Shown one piece after another: positions 44,380 to 52,974 of a DNA stretch of 64,000 nt. The translations under genes were made by a program, and so were the position numbers. The notes beneath the pieces were generated by a model, which had not been told where the DNA came from, did no database searches, and was given only the letters and a program-made list of their open reading frames with translations. How positions within the stretch are numbered: the stretch's first letter is position 1; every line of letters starts with the position of its first letter. The DNA comes from Gemmatimonadaceae bacterium (GTDB taxonomy: Bacteria; Gemmatimonadota; Gemmatimonadetes; Gemmatimonadales; Gemmatimonadaceae). Location of the stretch: positions 310,001 through 374,000 of the forward strand of contig JADLCY010000002.1 of the NCBI GenBank assembly GCA_020846935.1, given 5' to 3'.

Positions 44380-45816
44380 TCATTCGCGGAGCGCCGAATG
44401 GTGCGGCGTCACGGACGTGCGACCGCGCCGAGCCGGGATCACGGCGTCAGCGGCCGTCACCGATCGACCGACGCGACCGCTCGATCCACCCCCCGCCGCC
44501 TTCACCACCAGTGTGTACGTCGCCGTATCGCTCGGCACGCCCGTCGCACTGCCGATGAATCGGATCGAATACGTGCCTGGCACCGCCGTGCTGTCGACAC
44601 TGATCGGAACGCGCGCTGTGTCACCAGTGATCCCGGCGGTGTCGATCGTCACCTTCACACCCTGCGGCAGTGAATCGGTCGTGAGCTTCACGGTGTCCGT
44701 GAACCCGGTGCGCGTCGCGACCACGGTGATCGTGTCCGTCGACCCCGTGGACAGCGAATCGCCGGTCGGCAGGAGCGCGATATCCAGCGACTTCACCACC
44801 GGCCTTGGATTCACCGTCAGCGCCATCGTGTCGGTGCGCACCAGGCTCCCCGCGGTTCCCTGCACGATCAACGCATAGATGCCGGGCGCGGTCGAATCGG
44901 CGGTGGCGATGGTCAGGACGGTACTGTCGCCACCAAGCGACGGCGTGCCGAACGTGCCGGTGACACCGGCCGGTGCGGGCTGGAGGACGAGTCGCACGGT
45001 GTCAGCCAACCCGCCGCTGCGCATGGCTCGCACGCGCACCTGACCGTTGGTGCCCGCCACGAGCGTCATGGTATCGGGCTCGATGGCGAGGGCGAAGTCC
45101 GCGGGGACGGCCACGTTCACCCGGATCTTGTCGGTGCGTGTCGTGGTGTCCGATCGCCCGCGAATCGTGACGTCGAACGAACTGGCCGGGACGGCGGCCT
45201 CGGCGCGAATCGTGATACGCGTCGAGTCACCGGTCAGCGATGTATCGGCAAACGCAACGCGCACACCGGGCGGAAGCGAGTCCGTCGTGAGCGACACTGC
45301 GGCGGCGAATCCCCCCATCTTGCTCAGACGCACATACGCCATCGCCGAGTCGCGGCCTGCGGTGATGTTGACCGTGTCGACGGATGCGCTGACGCCGAAG
45401 TCCGCGACCTGCGCGGCCACGACGGAGAGGTTGATGGTCGCGGTCGGACTGGGCGTGATGCCGGTCCCGGCTGCGGTGATGGTGATGGGATAGGTGCCCG
45501 GTGCAACGGCGGCGACGACGGTGACGGTGGCCGCGCTCGACACGCTGCCCTGGGCGATCGTGGGTGAGGCGAGTGTGACGGTCACACCAGTGGGCTCGCC
45601 ACTGGAAGTGAGCGTGACGGGTCCGGTGAACGAGCCGCCGCGCGTGATGGTGAGTGTCAGGGTATCACTGAGTCCCTGGGTGATGGTGAGGTCGGAGCGC
45701 GAGGCGGCGACCGTCAGGGTGCCCGGAGGCGCCGCAGGGTCATCGTCACCGCAGGCGGCAGCGAGTGTGAGGGCGGCGAGCGCGGCGGCACGCCGGAGCA
45801 GATGGGTCCGTTGCAC
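44380..45816 (-). CDS. Secreted lipoprotein with tandem Ig-like repeats
   Basis: This 478-aa protein starts at GTG behind GGAGG. The lipoprotein signal ends LTLAAACGD. At least four repeats of about 90 residues share the pattern hydrophobic-D-x-(L/M)-T-L-x-x-G, a GGF or SGG turn, then P-x-G-V-x-(V/A)-x-F. These are NEW3/BACON-like Ig-fold modules, usually adhesive or spacer units on the cell surface. No enzyme domain is present. The C-terminal 30 residues are basic and disordered. Confidence 0.82.
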   Translation of the reverse strand: MQRTHLLRRAAALAALTLAAACGDDDPAAPPGTLTVAASRSDLTITQGLSDTLTLTITRGGSFTGPVTLTSSGEPTGVTVTLASPTIAQGSVSSAATVTVVAAVAPGTYPITITAAGTGITPSPTATINLSVVAAQVADFGVSASVDTVNITAGRDSAMAYVRLSKMGGFAAAVSLTTDSLPPGVRVAFADTSLTGDSTRITIRAEAAVPASSFDVTIRGRSDTTTRTDKIRVNVAVPADFALAIEPDTMTLVAGTNGQVRVRAMRSGGLADTVRLVLQPAPAGVTGTFGTPSLGGDSTVLTIATADSTAPGIYALIVQGTAGSLVRTDTMALTVNPRPVVKSLDIALLPTGDSLSTGSTDTITVVATRTGFTDTVKLTTDSLPQGVKVTIDTAGITGDTARVPISVDSTAVPGTYSIRFIGSATGVPSDTATYTLVVKAAGGGSSGRVGRSVTAADAVIPARRGRTSVTPHHSALRE

Positions 45817-46273
45817 GAGTCTGGTCCTCCAGGGTTTGTCATGCTTCCTCGCACGTCACGGCCCGGGCGGCCCGCGATAGCAGGCCGTCGGGCGACGGGC
45901 TCGGCGCCGTTCGCCGAGCACGCGCCACGCGTGCGAGTTGCGGCGCGCCACGATGGGACACGGGATCGCGCGTACACCATGACACGGCTCACGTATTGCC
46001 TAACGAAACGTGTGCGCCATCGCACACTGCAGCACATCACTTGTCCCGGCGTACCACTCGCGACTCCCTCGCGCGAGGCATGAGCGGGCTCGGCTGGCGC
46101 GGCGCCCGGTCGCGGCCGGCTCGACGGTCGTTAGGCAGCCTCGACCGGCGCCGCGGCCCGGTTCGTCACTCGCGCGCACACATCGCCAGGGACCGAGGTC
46201 CCCGATGCGACACGGCGCCGCCGTGACGAAACGTCACGACGGCGCCGGTCGAACCTGGATCCGCTGGCGAGCG
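45817..46273. other. Intergenic stretch with a strong hairpin
   Basis: This 457-bp stretch lies between the Ig-repeat gene and the BNR-repeat gene, both on the minus strand. Apart from the ribosome site of the Ig-repeat gene and the hairpin at 46213-46247, I see no gene or other structure I can support. Confidence 0.55.
46213..46247 (-). terminator. Long GC-rich hairpin after the BNR-repeat gene
   Basis: A 16-bp stem with a single mismatch and an AAA loop lies 27-61 bp downstream of the stop at 46274. It is well placed to end transcription of the BNR-repeat gene. There is no T-run, so it may act as an RNA-stabilising hairpin instead. Confidence 0.55.
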
Positions 46274-49200
46274 CTACATCGCGACCGGCGGCTTCTCCTT
46301 CGTGATCTCGTCGGTGCTCTTGCGCAGCTCCGCGAGCCCGGCCGCACGCAGGATCGCGTTGAGCTTCGGCAGGTTGGTGTCCATCGCGCGGTTCATGGCC
46401 CTGGTCTGCGCGTCCAGTTTGGTCACGAGTTCGTTGAACACGGCCACACTCTGTCGCGTCGGTGCGTATTCGCCGGTTCCCACCGTGCCGGCCAGCGCCG
46501 CGATCTTGTTGTTGAGCTTGATGGGATAGTTGAGCGGGTCCTGGGACGACTGGTTGCGCACCTGATACACCTCGCCCTCACTCGCGCTCACCTCCGCCAT
46601 CATCGCGTCGGCGATCGCGGTGAACTCGGCCTGCTGTTGCGCCGAGAGTCTGCCCGTACGGTCGGTGACATTGAAGCGCATGTTGCGCGCCATGCGCACG
46701 GCGTTGTTGGCTTCCGTCGTCTTGTCGCGGATGGCCAGCAGCAGCCGGAACTGTTCGACCAGCTGCGCGTCGGTGGCATCGGTCCGCGGGTCCTTGCGGA
46801 TGCGGAACCGCTGCGTCTGGCTCTCACCGCCCGTCGTCAGGCGCACGGCAAACGTCCCCGGCGGCGCCACCGGCCCCGTCACGCCCGCGGCCCACATGAT
46901 CATCCCCTCGAACCGCACCGCATCGGGATAGCGCATGTCCCACGCGAACGTGTTGAGCCCGGCTTTGTTCGGCACGCGCGGTGGGCGCGGCGGTCGGCTG
47001 AAGAACTCCTCCATGTCGACGTTTTGCATCGCCGCGCGCGGGTCGGCGAAGCGCGCGGTGATGGTCTTTGTTGCCGAGTCACGCGAGGCGCCAGCCTTGA
47101 CCATCGAATCGATGGCCGCGGCCTTCTGCCCCTCCATGCGCAGCGAGTCGGCCGCGGTCAGCGGATCCTGCTCGCTCGTGAACGAGCGGATGACCGTACC
47201 CGCGGCGTCGAGGAAGTCGAGCGTGATGCGCTGGTTCGGTTCCTTGACGTAGTACTGCACCAGCGCGCCCGACGGCGGATTGGCGCCGAGCCCAGGGCCG
47301 CCGCCGGCGAGGGCTGCGAGCTGCGCGAAGAACCCACCGCCCCAGTCCGTGCGGAACGCGTCAGGCGGTGCGAACAGGTGCGCCGACTTCGCGGTCACCG
47401 TGGGCGTGAGCTGCCGGATCGCGGAGATGTTGTCCATCACCCAGAAGCCGCGGCCGTGCGTGGCGAGCACCACGTCCTCGTCGCGGATGCGCAGGTCATG
47501 CACCGGCACGAGCGGCAGGTTGCGGCGCAGCGACTGCCACTGCTCGCCGTCGTCGAACGAGAGGTACACGCCGCGTTCAGTGCCCGCAAAGAGCAACCCT
47601 CGGCGCTTGGGATCTTCGCGCACGACGCGCAGGAAGTGATCGGGCGCGATGCCGTTCACGATCCGCTTCCATGAGCGGCCGTAGTCGGTGGTCTTGTAGA
47701 TGATCGGGGTCTTGTCGCCCTGCTGGTAGCGGTTGGCCGCGATGTAGGCCGTGCCCGCGTCGAAGTTCGACGGCTCGATGATGGAGACGCGGGTGAAGTC
47801 GCCGATGTCGGGCGGCGTGACGTTCTTCCACGTGACGCCATTGTCCTGCGAAATCCACACGAGGCCGTCGTCGCTGCCGACCCAGAGCACGCCGGGCCGA
47901 ACCGGCGACTCGTCGAACGCAAAGATCAGCGCGTAGGTCTCGACACCCGTCTGGTCCTTGGTGATCGGTCCGCCCGAAGCGCCCATGGTGCGCTTGTCCG
48001 CGCGCGAGAACTCGGGCCCGATCATCGTCCAGCTCGCGCCTTCGTTGGTGGAACGGAAGAGCCGCGAGCCGCCCGCGTACAGCACGTTGGGGTTGTGTCG
48101 CGAGAAGACGATCGGGAACGTCCATTGGAAGCGGATCTTGATGTCCTCGGACGACTCGCCCATCGGATTGTTCGGGTACACCGAGATGTCGCGCGTGAAG
48201 CCCGTGCGCTGGTCGCGGCGCGTGAGCAACCCGCCGTAGCTGCCGGCGAAGATGATCCACGGCTTGGTGGGATGCGGCGTCACGTAGCCCGACTCGCCAC
48301 CGCCGGACTCGATCCAGTCGGAGAGCTGCACGCCACCCGGCTTGCGGCTCGGGCCGCAGAGCGTGGAGTTGTCCTGCTGGGCGCCGCAGATGGTGTAGGG
48401 GTACTCGTTGGTGAGGTCGACGTGGTACCACTGCGCGGTCGGGAACTCCTCGTCGGTCCAGGTGCGGCCACCGTTCGTGGACACGGTGGCGCCGCCGTCG
48501 TTGGCCTCCACCATGCGCTGCGGATCGTTGGGCGCGATCCAGAGGTCGTGGTTGTCGCCGTGGGGGACGTTGATCGACTCGCGGAAGGTCACGCCACCGT
48601 CACGCGACCGGTAGAAGCCGACGTTGAGCGCGTAGACCACGTTGGTGTCCTTCGGGTCGGCCGTGAGCTGCGAGTAGTACCACGCGCGCTGGCGCAGCTT
48701 GCGGTCCCGGTTGATGTACGACCAGGACGCGCCGGCGTCGTCGCTCCGGTACACTCCCCCGGAATCGTGCTCGATGATCGCCCACACTCGGCTCGGCTTT
48801 GCCGGCGAGACGGCGAGCCCGATCTTGCCGATCACCCCGGTGGGCAGGCCGCGCGCGGTGCGTGTGAGGTTGGTCCACGTCGCACCGCCGTCGGTCGACT
48901 TGTGGATCCCCGAGTGAATGCCGCCGGACGACATGGCCCACGGCGCTCGCCACGCCTGCCACATCGCCGCGTACAGGATGTCCGGGTTCGATGGGTCGAG
49001 CGCGATGTCGATGACGCCGGTGGAGTCGTTCGCGTAGAGGATGCGATTGAAGGTCTTGCCGCCGTCCGTGGTCTTGAAGAGTCCGCGCGGCCCGGCCTGG
49101 AACGGATTGCCGAACACGCCGATCCACGCGACGTCCTTGTTGGTCGGGTGCAGGCGGATGGTGGAGATGTGTTCGTACTTGAAGCCAAGGAACGACCACG

Positions 49201-49636
49201 TCTTGCCGGCGTCGGTGGACTTCCACAGTCCGTCACCGCCGGCCGTGTTGCCGCGGATGTCGGTCTCGCCGCCACCGACCCACACGATGTCGGCGTTCTG
49301 CGGATCGACGGCGATGGCGCCGACGGTTCCGCCGAAGAAGGCGTCGCTCGCCGCGGCCCAGTTCTGGCCGCCGTCGGTCGTCTTGTAGACACCGCCGCCG
49401 GTGGTGCCCATCCAGTACTCATTGGGCCGTTGCACCGAGCCCGCCGCGGCGACGGACCGGCCTCCACGGGCGGGGCCCATTTCGCGCCAGCGCAGGCCGG
49501 CAAACCAGGTGGAGTCGAGTGCGCCCGGGCCGGCCAAGGAGGTCGCCCGAGCGGCGGGGCGTTGCGCCCTAGATGGCGTGGCCGAGGACGCCAGGAGCGC
49601 GAGGAGGCAAACGAATCGTGTGTAGGAGCGGGGCAT
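46274..49636 (-). CDS. Large secreted VPS10/sortilin-type BNR-repeat protein
   Basis: This 1120-aa protein starts at the ATG at 49636, giving a signal peptide (MPRSYTRFVCLLALLASSATPSRA). More than ten Asp-box/BNR-type repeats occupy residues about 50-760 (GGVYKTTDGGQNW, GLWKSTDAGKTW, GIHKSTDGGATW, LFRSTNEGASW, LVWISQDNGVTW). These are a sialidase/sortilin-like beta-propeller pair. The last 300 residues hold a flexible beta domain and a helical tail. Such proteins are annotated as glycosyl hydrolases, but no glycosidase catalytic residues are recognisable. Binding or peptide handling at the surface is more likely. Confidence 0.88.
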   Translation of the reverse strand: MPRSYTRFVCLLALLASSATPSRAQRPAARATSLAGPGALDSTWFAGLRWREMGPARGGRSVAAAGSVQRPNEYWMGTTGGGVYKTTDGGQNWAAASDAFFGGTVGAIAVDPQNADIVWVGGGETDIRGNTAGGDGLWKSTDAGKTWSFLGFKYEHISTIRLHPTNKDVAWIGVFGNPFQAGPRGLFKTTDGGKTFNRILYANDSTGVIDIALDPSNPDILYAAMWQAWRAPWAMSSGGIHSGIHKSTDGGATWTNLTRTARGLPTGVIGKIGLAVSPAKPSRVWAIIEHDSGGVYRSDDAGASWSYINRDRKLRQRAWYYSQLTADPKDTNVVYALNVGFYRSRDGGVTFRESINVPHGDNHDLWIAPNDPQRMVEANDGGATVSTNGGRTWTDEEFPTAQWYHVDLTNEYPYTICGAQQDNSTLCGPSRKPGGVQLSDWIESGGGESGYVTPHPTKPWIIFAGSYGGLLTRRDQRTGFTRDISVYPNNPMGESSEDIKIRFQWTFPIVFSRHNPNVLYAGGSRLFRSTNEGASWTMIGPEFSRADKRTMGASGGPITKDQTGVETYALIFAFDESPVRPGVLWVGSDDGLVWISQDNGVTWKNVTPPDIGDFTRVSIIEPSNFDAGTAYIAANRYQQGDKTPIIYKTTDYGRSWKRIVNGIAPDHFLRVVREDPKRRGLLFAGTERGVYLSFDDGEQWQSLRRNLPLVPVHDLRIRDEDVVLATHGRGFWVMDNISAIRQLTPTVTAKSAHLFAPPDAFRTDWGGGFFAQLAALAGGGPGLGANPPSGALVQYYVKEPNQRITLDFLDAAGTVIRSFTSEQDPLTAADSLRMEGQKAAAIDSMVKAGASRDSATKTITARFADPRAAMQNVDMEEFFSRPPRPPRVPNKAGLNTFAWDMRYPDAVRFEGMIMWAAGVTGPVAPPGTFAVRLTTGGESQTQRFRIRKDPRTDATDAQLVEQFRLLLAIRDKTTEANNAVRMARNMRFNVTDRTGRLSAQQQAEFTAIADAMMAEVSASEGEVYQVRNQSSQDPLNYPIKLNNKIAALAGTVGTGEYAPTRQSVAVFNELVTKLDAQTRAMNRAMDTNLPKLNAILRAAGLAELRKSTDEITKEKPPVAM

Positions 49637-49734
49637 CGGGAGGGGGTAGCGAGCCCTGCAAGCATATCCGAGCGACCAGCCCTTCGGAACCCGGTGGAGG
49701 GCGGCGGCCACGCGCGCTCGAGCCCGACGCCGTG

Positions 49735-49764
49735 TTCCTCTGACCCCGTCAGCTTTCCTCTGAC
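49735..49764. repeat. Two 10-bp direct repeats spaced two helical turns apart
   Basis: TTCCTCTGAC occurs at 49735-49744 and 49755-49764, 20 bp from start to start, so both copies face the same side of the helix. They lie upstream of the TTGACA box and of the BNR gene. A protein-binding site is plausible. Confidence 0.5.
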
Positions 49765-49825
49765 ATCATCGGAAGGCGGGCTCAGCGTGCGTTCCTTCCT
49801 GCGTACCCCGGACTGCAGATCAATC

Positions 49826-49856
49826 TTGACAAGTCCGAGGGGGGGGGACTTACTGT
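49826..49856 (+). promoter_or_regulatory. Candidate promoter with a nine-G spacer tract
   Basis: A perfect TTGACA (49826-49831) is followed by a spacer with nine consecutive G (49839-49847) and then TTACTGTAG, from which a weak -10 (TACTGT) can be drawn at a long 19-bp spacing. It would transcribe the operon starting at 50069 with a leader of about 200 nt. The -10 assignment is weak. Confidence 0.4.
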
Positions 49857-50068
49857 AGCCGACCACAGAGACCCTACACACGAAAAGCGGGCGGGGCTGT
49901 TCACCAGGGAGAGTTTCCGCCAACCGTGTGGCGATGACCAACCCTCACATGAGGGACCACGGAGTTTCCGTGTCCGATTCACTGCGTACCCGCGATGGTG
50001 TGCGTGCCTGAACGCTCACCCCTTGGATGACACTGTAGACTCACGTCCCCTTGACAGGAGCAACTTCC

Positions 50069-50293
50069 ATGCGCTCAACAGTCCTCCGGCTGTGCCTGTT
50101 GTTCACCGCGGCGCTAGTGGTCGGAGGCGCTTCGGTGGCCGCCAGAGCGGATCAGACGGCCCTGGCCTATTGCGAGAACGATGTGTGCGTGTGGGGGATG
50201 TTCTGCGAGAATCGGCCCGCCTCCAACAAGGGTTGTGATGTCGAGAACGCATTCCCCCAGTTCTGCGACACGTATCTGTGCGGACAGCAATGA
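50069..50293 (+). CDS. Small exported six-cysteine peptide, copy 1
   Basis: This 74-aa protein has an AGGAG site 8 nt before its ATG. Residues 1-28 are a signal peptide ending AARA. The mature part of about 46 residues has six Cys (35, 40, 46, 56, 66, 71) with spacing C-x4-C-x5-C-x9-C-x9-C-x4-C, suggesting three disulfides. Its pattern matches the peptide at 52069: (Y/F)CE..D.C, then GC, then C(D/E)TY(L/V)C. I know no named family for it. Its stop overlaps the propeller gene as ATGA, so it is made together with that protein. Confidence 0.8.
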   Translation: MRSTVLRLCLLFTAALVVGGASVAARADQTALAYCENDVCVWGMFCENRPASNKGCDVENAFPQFCDTYLCGQQ

Positions 50294-51432
50294 GGGCGTG
50301 TCTGTTCGCCGCGGTGGCCGCCATCTGCGTGGTCGGCCCTTCGGTCGCCACAGCGCAGGTCATTGAGCGACATCCGACGCGGGCGAACCTTGCGCAGCGC
50401 GCGGACCACGTCGTCGGAATGAGGGACACGGTTTCCGGCAACGTGCGACTGGATGCGTTTGCCCGGCTGCTCCGCGCCGCGAAGCGCGTCGACTCCGTTG
50501 GAAGGTTGACCGGGCCGGTCGACGAGGCCATTGGAATGATCATGGATGTGGCCGTCGACAGCGTGGGGCGAACCTTCGTTCTCGACCGTGCGTTCTCTCG
50601 CATCCGCATCTTCGACCGGAGCGGCAAGCCGAGCGGTTTTGTTGGGCAATCAGGGGCCGGGCCGCTGGACTTCAGGAGCCCAATGGAAATCTGGGTGAAT
50701 GCGGGCGAGGTAGTGGTGGCGGACCTGGCGCTTGGCCTGAAGAGAATCCGGTTTGATTCGCGCGGCCAGCCGCAACTGCATCGGGTGATTCCGCCGGATG
50801 GGTGGGCGATGTGTCAGTCGCGGGGGCAGGTCATCAGCATGGGCACCGGAGTGCGAGGCGGGGACACGAGTGCAGCTGAGAGACTGGTGCGCGTGCGGGA
50901 CTCCACCGGCAGAGTCATTCGGCAGTTCGGTGCCGGGTACCAGGCTCGACAGGCGCTTGTTCGGAGCGTGATGAACGAGGGCGTTGTCGCGTGCACGGGC
51001 GGCGGCGATGTTGTGATCGCTCTGTCAAGACTGCCGTTCGTTCGAGGGTTTCGGCCCGACGGGTCCGAAGCATGGGTCACCAGGCTCTCCGATTTTCGCG
51101 TCGGCGTGTCGAGGGAACGAGTCAACGAGCGAGGGCAGCTGGCCATAGGCGTAGACCCCGACAACCCGGACGGATCGTTCACCATGCGCGCCAGGGAGCT
51201 GAGCGCGGGCATTGTTTGCGTTCAGGTAGGCCTGATGACGCTGCGCGCCCTGACAGCAAAGACGCTCTGGGAGCGCATAGACACGTACCTGATAGATGCA
51301 GCAAGCGGGCGAAGCGTCTTCGTCGCTTCGGACCTTCCCACGATAGGCAGTGTTCTCGGTCGGAGGATCTATGCGTTTCAGAACGAGCCGTTTCCCATGG
51401 TGGTCATCCTTGAAGCGAGGGCAACGTCATGA
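50290..51432 (+). CDS. Secreted beta-propeller-like protein of the Cys-rich peptide operon
   Basis: This 380-aa protein starts at the ATG overlapping the peptide stop. The signal peptide ends SVATAQ. The body has NHL/six-bladed-propeller phrasing: MDVAVDSVGRTFVLDRAFSR, IRIFDRSGKPSGFVGQSGAG, VVVADLALGLKRIRF and RGFRPDGSEAWVTRL. No catalytic site is visible. Propellers of this kind bind ligands or protein partners. Its 3' end overlaps the next gene as ATGA, making a three-gene translationally coupled unit. Confidence 0.78.
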   Translation: MRACLFAAVAAICVVGPSVATAQVIERHPTRANLAQRADHVVGMRDTVSGNVRLDAFARLLRAAKRVDSVGRLTGPVDEAIGMIMDVAVDSVGRTFVLDRAFSRIRIFDRSGKPSGFVGQSGAGPLDFRSPMEIWVNAGEVVVADLALGLKRIRFDSRGQPQLHRVIPPDGWAMCQSRGQVISMGTGVRGGDTSAAERLVRVRDSTGRVIRQFGAGYQARQALVRSVMNEGVVACTGGGDVVIALSRLPFVRGFRPDGSEAWVTRLSDFRVGVSRERVNERGQLAIGVDPDNPDGSFTMRARELSAGIVCVQVGLMTLRALTAKTLWERIDTYLIDAASGRSVFVASDLPTIGSVLGRRIYAFQNEPFPMVVILEARATS

Positions 51433-52040
51433 ACCACGATCCGGGAGGGCGAAGGAAGTGGATGCGTGATAGCGCGTTGCTTATCGGCACACTGTGGGGA
51501 GGAACATGGGCCGGGAGGGCGGTTGCGAAGCGATCTTTCGCGGCGGCGCGCGATGGCTTCAGTGACGGTGCAGTACCGAAGGTCGGTGGGCAGCTCCTTC
51601 TCGTGTATGTCGGATCCTCCAGGTGTGGTCCTTCAAACGCGGCGGACCTTCCGAACCTGGTGCGATCCATTTCCGGAGAGCTCCGCGCCGAGGGCGCGCG
51701 GCGCGGCCTCGCATTCGTGTCGGTTGGTGTTGGTCGCGAAGTCTCCGCCACTTCGGGCATGGTGCATCTCCACAAGATCGCAGCATTCGATGAGGTAGCT
51801 GCCGGTCAAGGGGTGCTCAATCAGGCGAGCGCCCATTTCGTGGATCGCGATCATCGGGGGATGGCCGCCACTCCTCAGCTTATCGTGCTGATTCGACGCG
51901 TCGGGGCCCTTCCGGCCGGAGGTGTGGATCCGGGTTTGGTCTCTGAGCGCGTTCTGCTGAGGAAGGTAGGGCTCCAGGATATTCGCAACTGGTCCGCGCT
52001 GGGCGCGCCTGTTCCCGAGAGCGACCTGGCATCAGCTTGA
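51429..52040 (+). CDS. Membrane-tethered thioredoxin-like protein with a CGPS site
   Basis: This 203-aa protein starts at the ATG overlapping the propeller stop. An N-terminal basic then hydrophobic segment (DSALLIGTLWGGTWAGRAV) suggests an anchor or signal. The core is thioredoxin-like: QLLLVYVGSSRCGPSNAADLP places Cys-Gly-Pro-Ser at the active-site turn, and AATPQLIVLI supplies the cis-Pro strand. The second active-site Cys is Ser, so it could form mixed disulfides but not reduce by the usual two-Cys route. Beside peptides with six Cys, a role in folding, isomerising or holding them is an attractive inference. Confidence 0.72.
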   Translation: MNHDPGGRRKWMRDSALLIGTLWGGTWAGRAVAKRSFAAARDGFSDGAVPKVGGQLLLVYVGSSRCGPSNAADLPNLVRSISGELRAEGARRGLAFVSVGVGREVSATSGMVHLHKIAAFDEVAAGQGVLNQASAHFVDRDHRGMAATPQLIVLIRRVGALPAGGVDPGLVSERVLLRKVGLQDIRNWSALGAPVPESDLASA

Positions 52041-52068
52041 CGCGATTCTGTTCACGGAGGTGGAAACC

Positions 52069-52314
52069 ATGGCCCGTACAGCTGAAGGTGCGAAGCGGTC
52101 GCGAAGTCGAACAAGGGTCGTCCTTGTTGCGTTGTTGCTGGGAAGCCCGGCAGCGGGGTGGCTTTCCGTTGCGGGCGCTGATTCCGTAAGCAATTCGGCG
52201 TTCTGCGAGATGGATCGGTGCTACGCGGGCTACTGCGGGCCCGTCTTCGTAACGACGGGTTGCAACATGACGGGGACGCTGAGGTGCGAGACGTACGTGT
52301 GTGAGCCTGAGTAG
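52069..52314 (+). CDS. Small exported six-cysteine peptide, copy 2
   Basis: This 81-aa protein has a GGAGG site upstream of its ATG. A basic n-region and hydrophobic segment (VVLVALLLGSPAAGWLSVAG) form the signal. The mature end has six Cys (46, 51, 56, 65, 73, 78) spaced C-x4-C-x4-C-x8-C-x7-C-x4-C. It aligns with copy 1 at FCEMDRC/YCENDVC, at the GC in the middle, and at CETYVC/CDTYLC, so the two are homologous. It lies 28 bp after the thioredoxin-like gene, in the same operon direction. Confidence 0.78.
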   Translation: MARTAEGAKRSRSRTRVVLVALLLGSPAAGWLSVAGADSVSNSAFCEMDRCYAGYCGPVFVTTGCNMTGTLRCETYVCEPE

Positions 52315-52437
52315 AACTGGCTCCCCCCATCCTGTGGCGACCTTCGAGCAGGCCATTTTGCTGCGCGATGAATGGGTAGCCGTGGCACGACGCGATCCGT
52401 ACGGGGTTGACTGGCTGGGCCCTCAGGGCACACTCCC

Positions 52438-52845
52438 ATGAGCCCGCGATCCTTCACGCCAGTCGCCGCCGCTCTCCTGCTTGCTTTCGGCGCTTACGCA
52501 AACCTGGAGGCGCAGCCTGCTACCGCGTTCTGGCCGCTCCCGGTCGAGCTACGCTATGAGGGCCCCGAGCGCGCCGAGCTGTGGGCGACTCTGGTGTGGG
52601 GGGCCACGTTCGAGGGCGTCTCGCTGACGTCACGTAGCACAGCAACGGGCGGCGACTCGCTACTGGTCGGCGTCGTCTCGATCACACAGAATGCTCTCGG
52701 CGGCATGGCCGTTTCGTTTGCGTTCGAAGGGGCCATGTCGCGCCGCGTTCGCTGCAATGGCGCCGGCAGCGCGACCGCTCCCGGAGGCAAACAGTTCATA
52801 GCTGGAGCATTGATCTCGTGGTCGATGCAGCGCCTGATCCGCTGA
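52438..52845 (+). CDS. Small exported protein, unrecognised
   Basis: This 135-aa protein has a signal peptide (RSFTPVAAALLLAFGAYANLEA). The mature part is beta-rich with alternating hydrophobics (PVELRYEGPERAELWATLVW, SLLVGVVSITQNALGGMAV) and a single Cys. I do not recognise a family. It follows the second Cys-rich peptide by 123 bp on the same strand and may be the last gene of that locus. Confidence 0.6.
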   Translation: MSPRSFTPVAAALLLAFGAYANLEAQPATAFWPLPVELRYEGPERAELWATLVWGATFEGVSLTSRSTATGGDSLLVGVVSITQNALGGMAVSFAFEGAMSRRVRCNGAGSATAPGGKQFIAGALISWSMQRLIR

Positions 52846-52974
52846 GTAAAGGCGCTCGAGGCCAGTATGGAGCCTCGAGGCGCGGGCGGCCCCTCTGGAT
52901 AGGCTCGGCGCCGCGTTGTCAGCACGCTGGCCGGGCCTCGGCAAGCCCTGACACCACATGGATCGTGAGGGAGA

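Larger units (their letters stand above)
49637..50068. other. 432-bp regulatory intergenic region upstream of the Cys-rich peptide operon
   Basis: This is the divergent promoter region between the BNR-repeat gene (minus) and the first Cys-rich peptide gene (plus). It contains two 10-bp direct repeats, a TTGACA box followed by a nine-G tract, and a strong AGGAG ribosome site just before 50069. No coding region is supported. Confidence 0.6.

Noticed and set aside
48095-49858. 587-codon plus-strand frame opposite the BNR-repeat gene
   Set aside because: Product is Arg/Val/Gly-rich with no signal or motif; it mirrors Asp-box repeats on the other strand.
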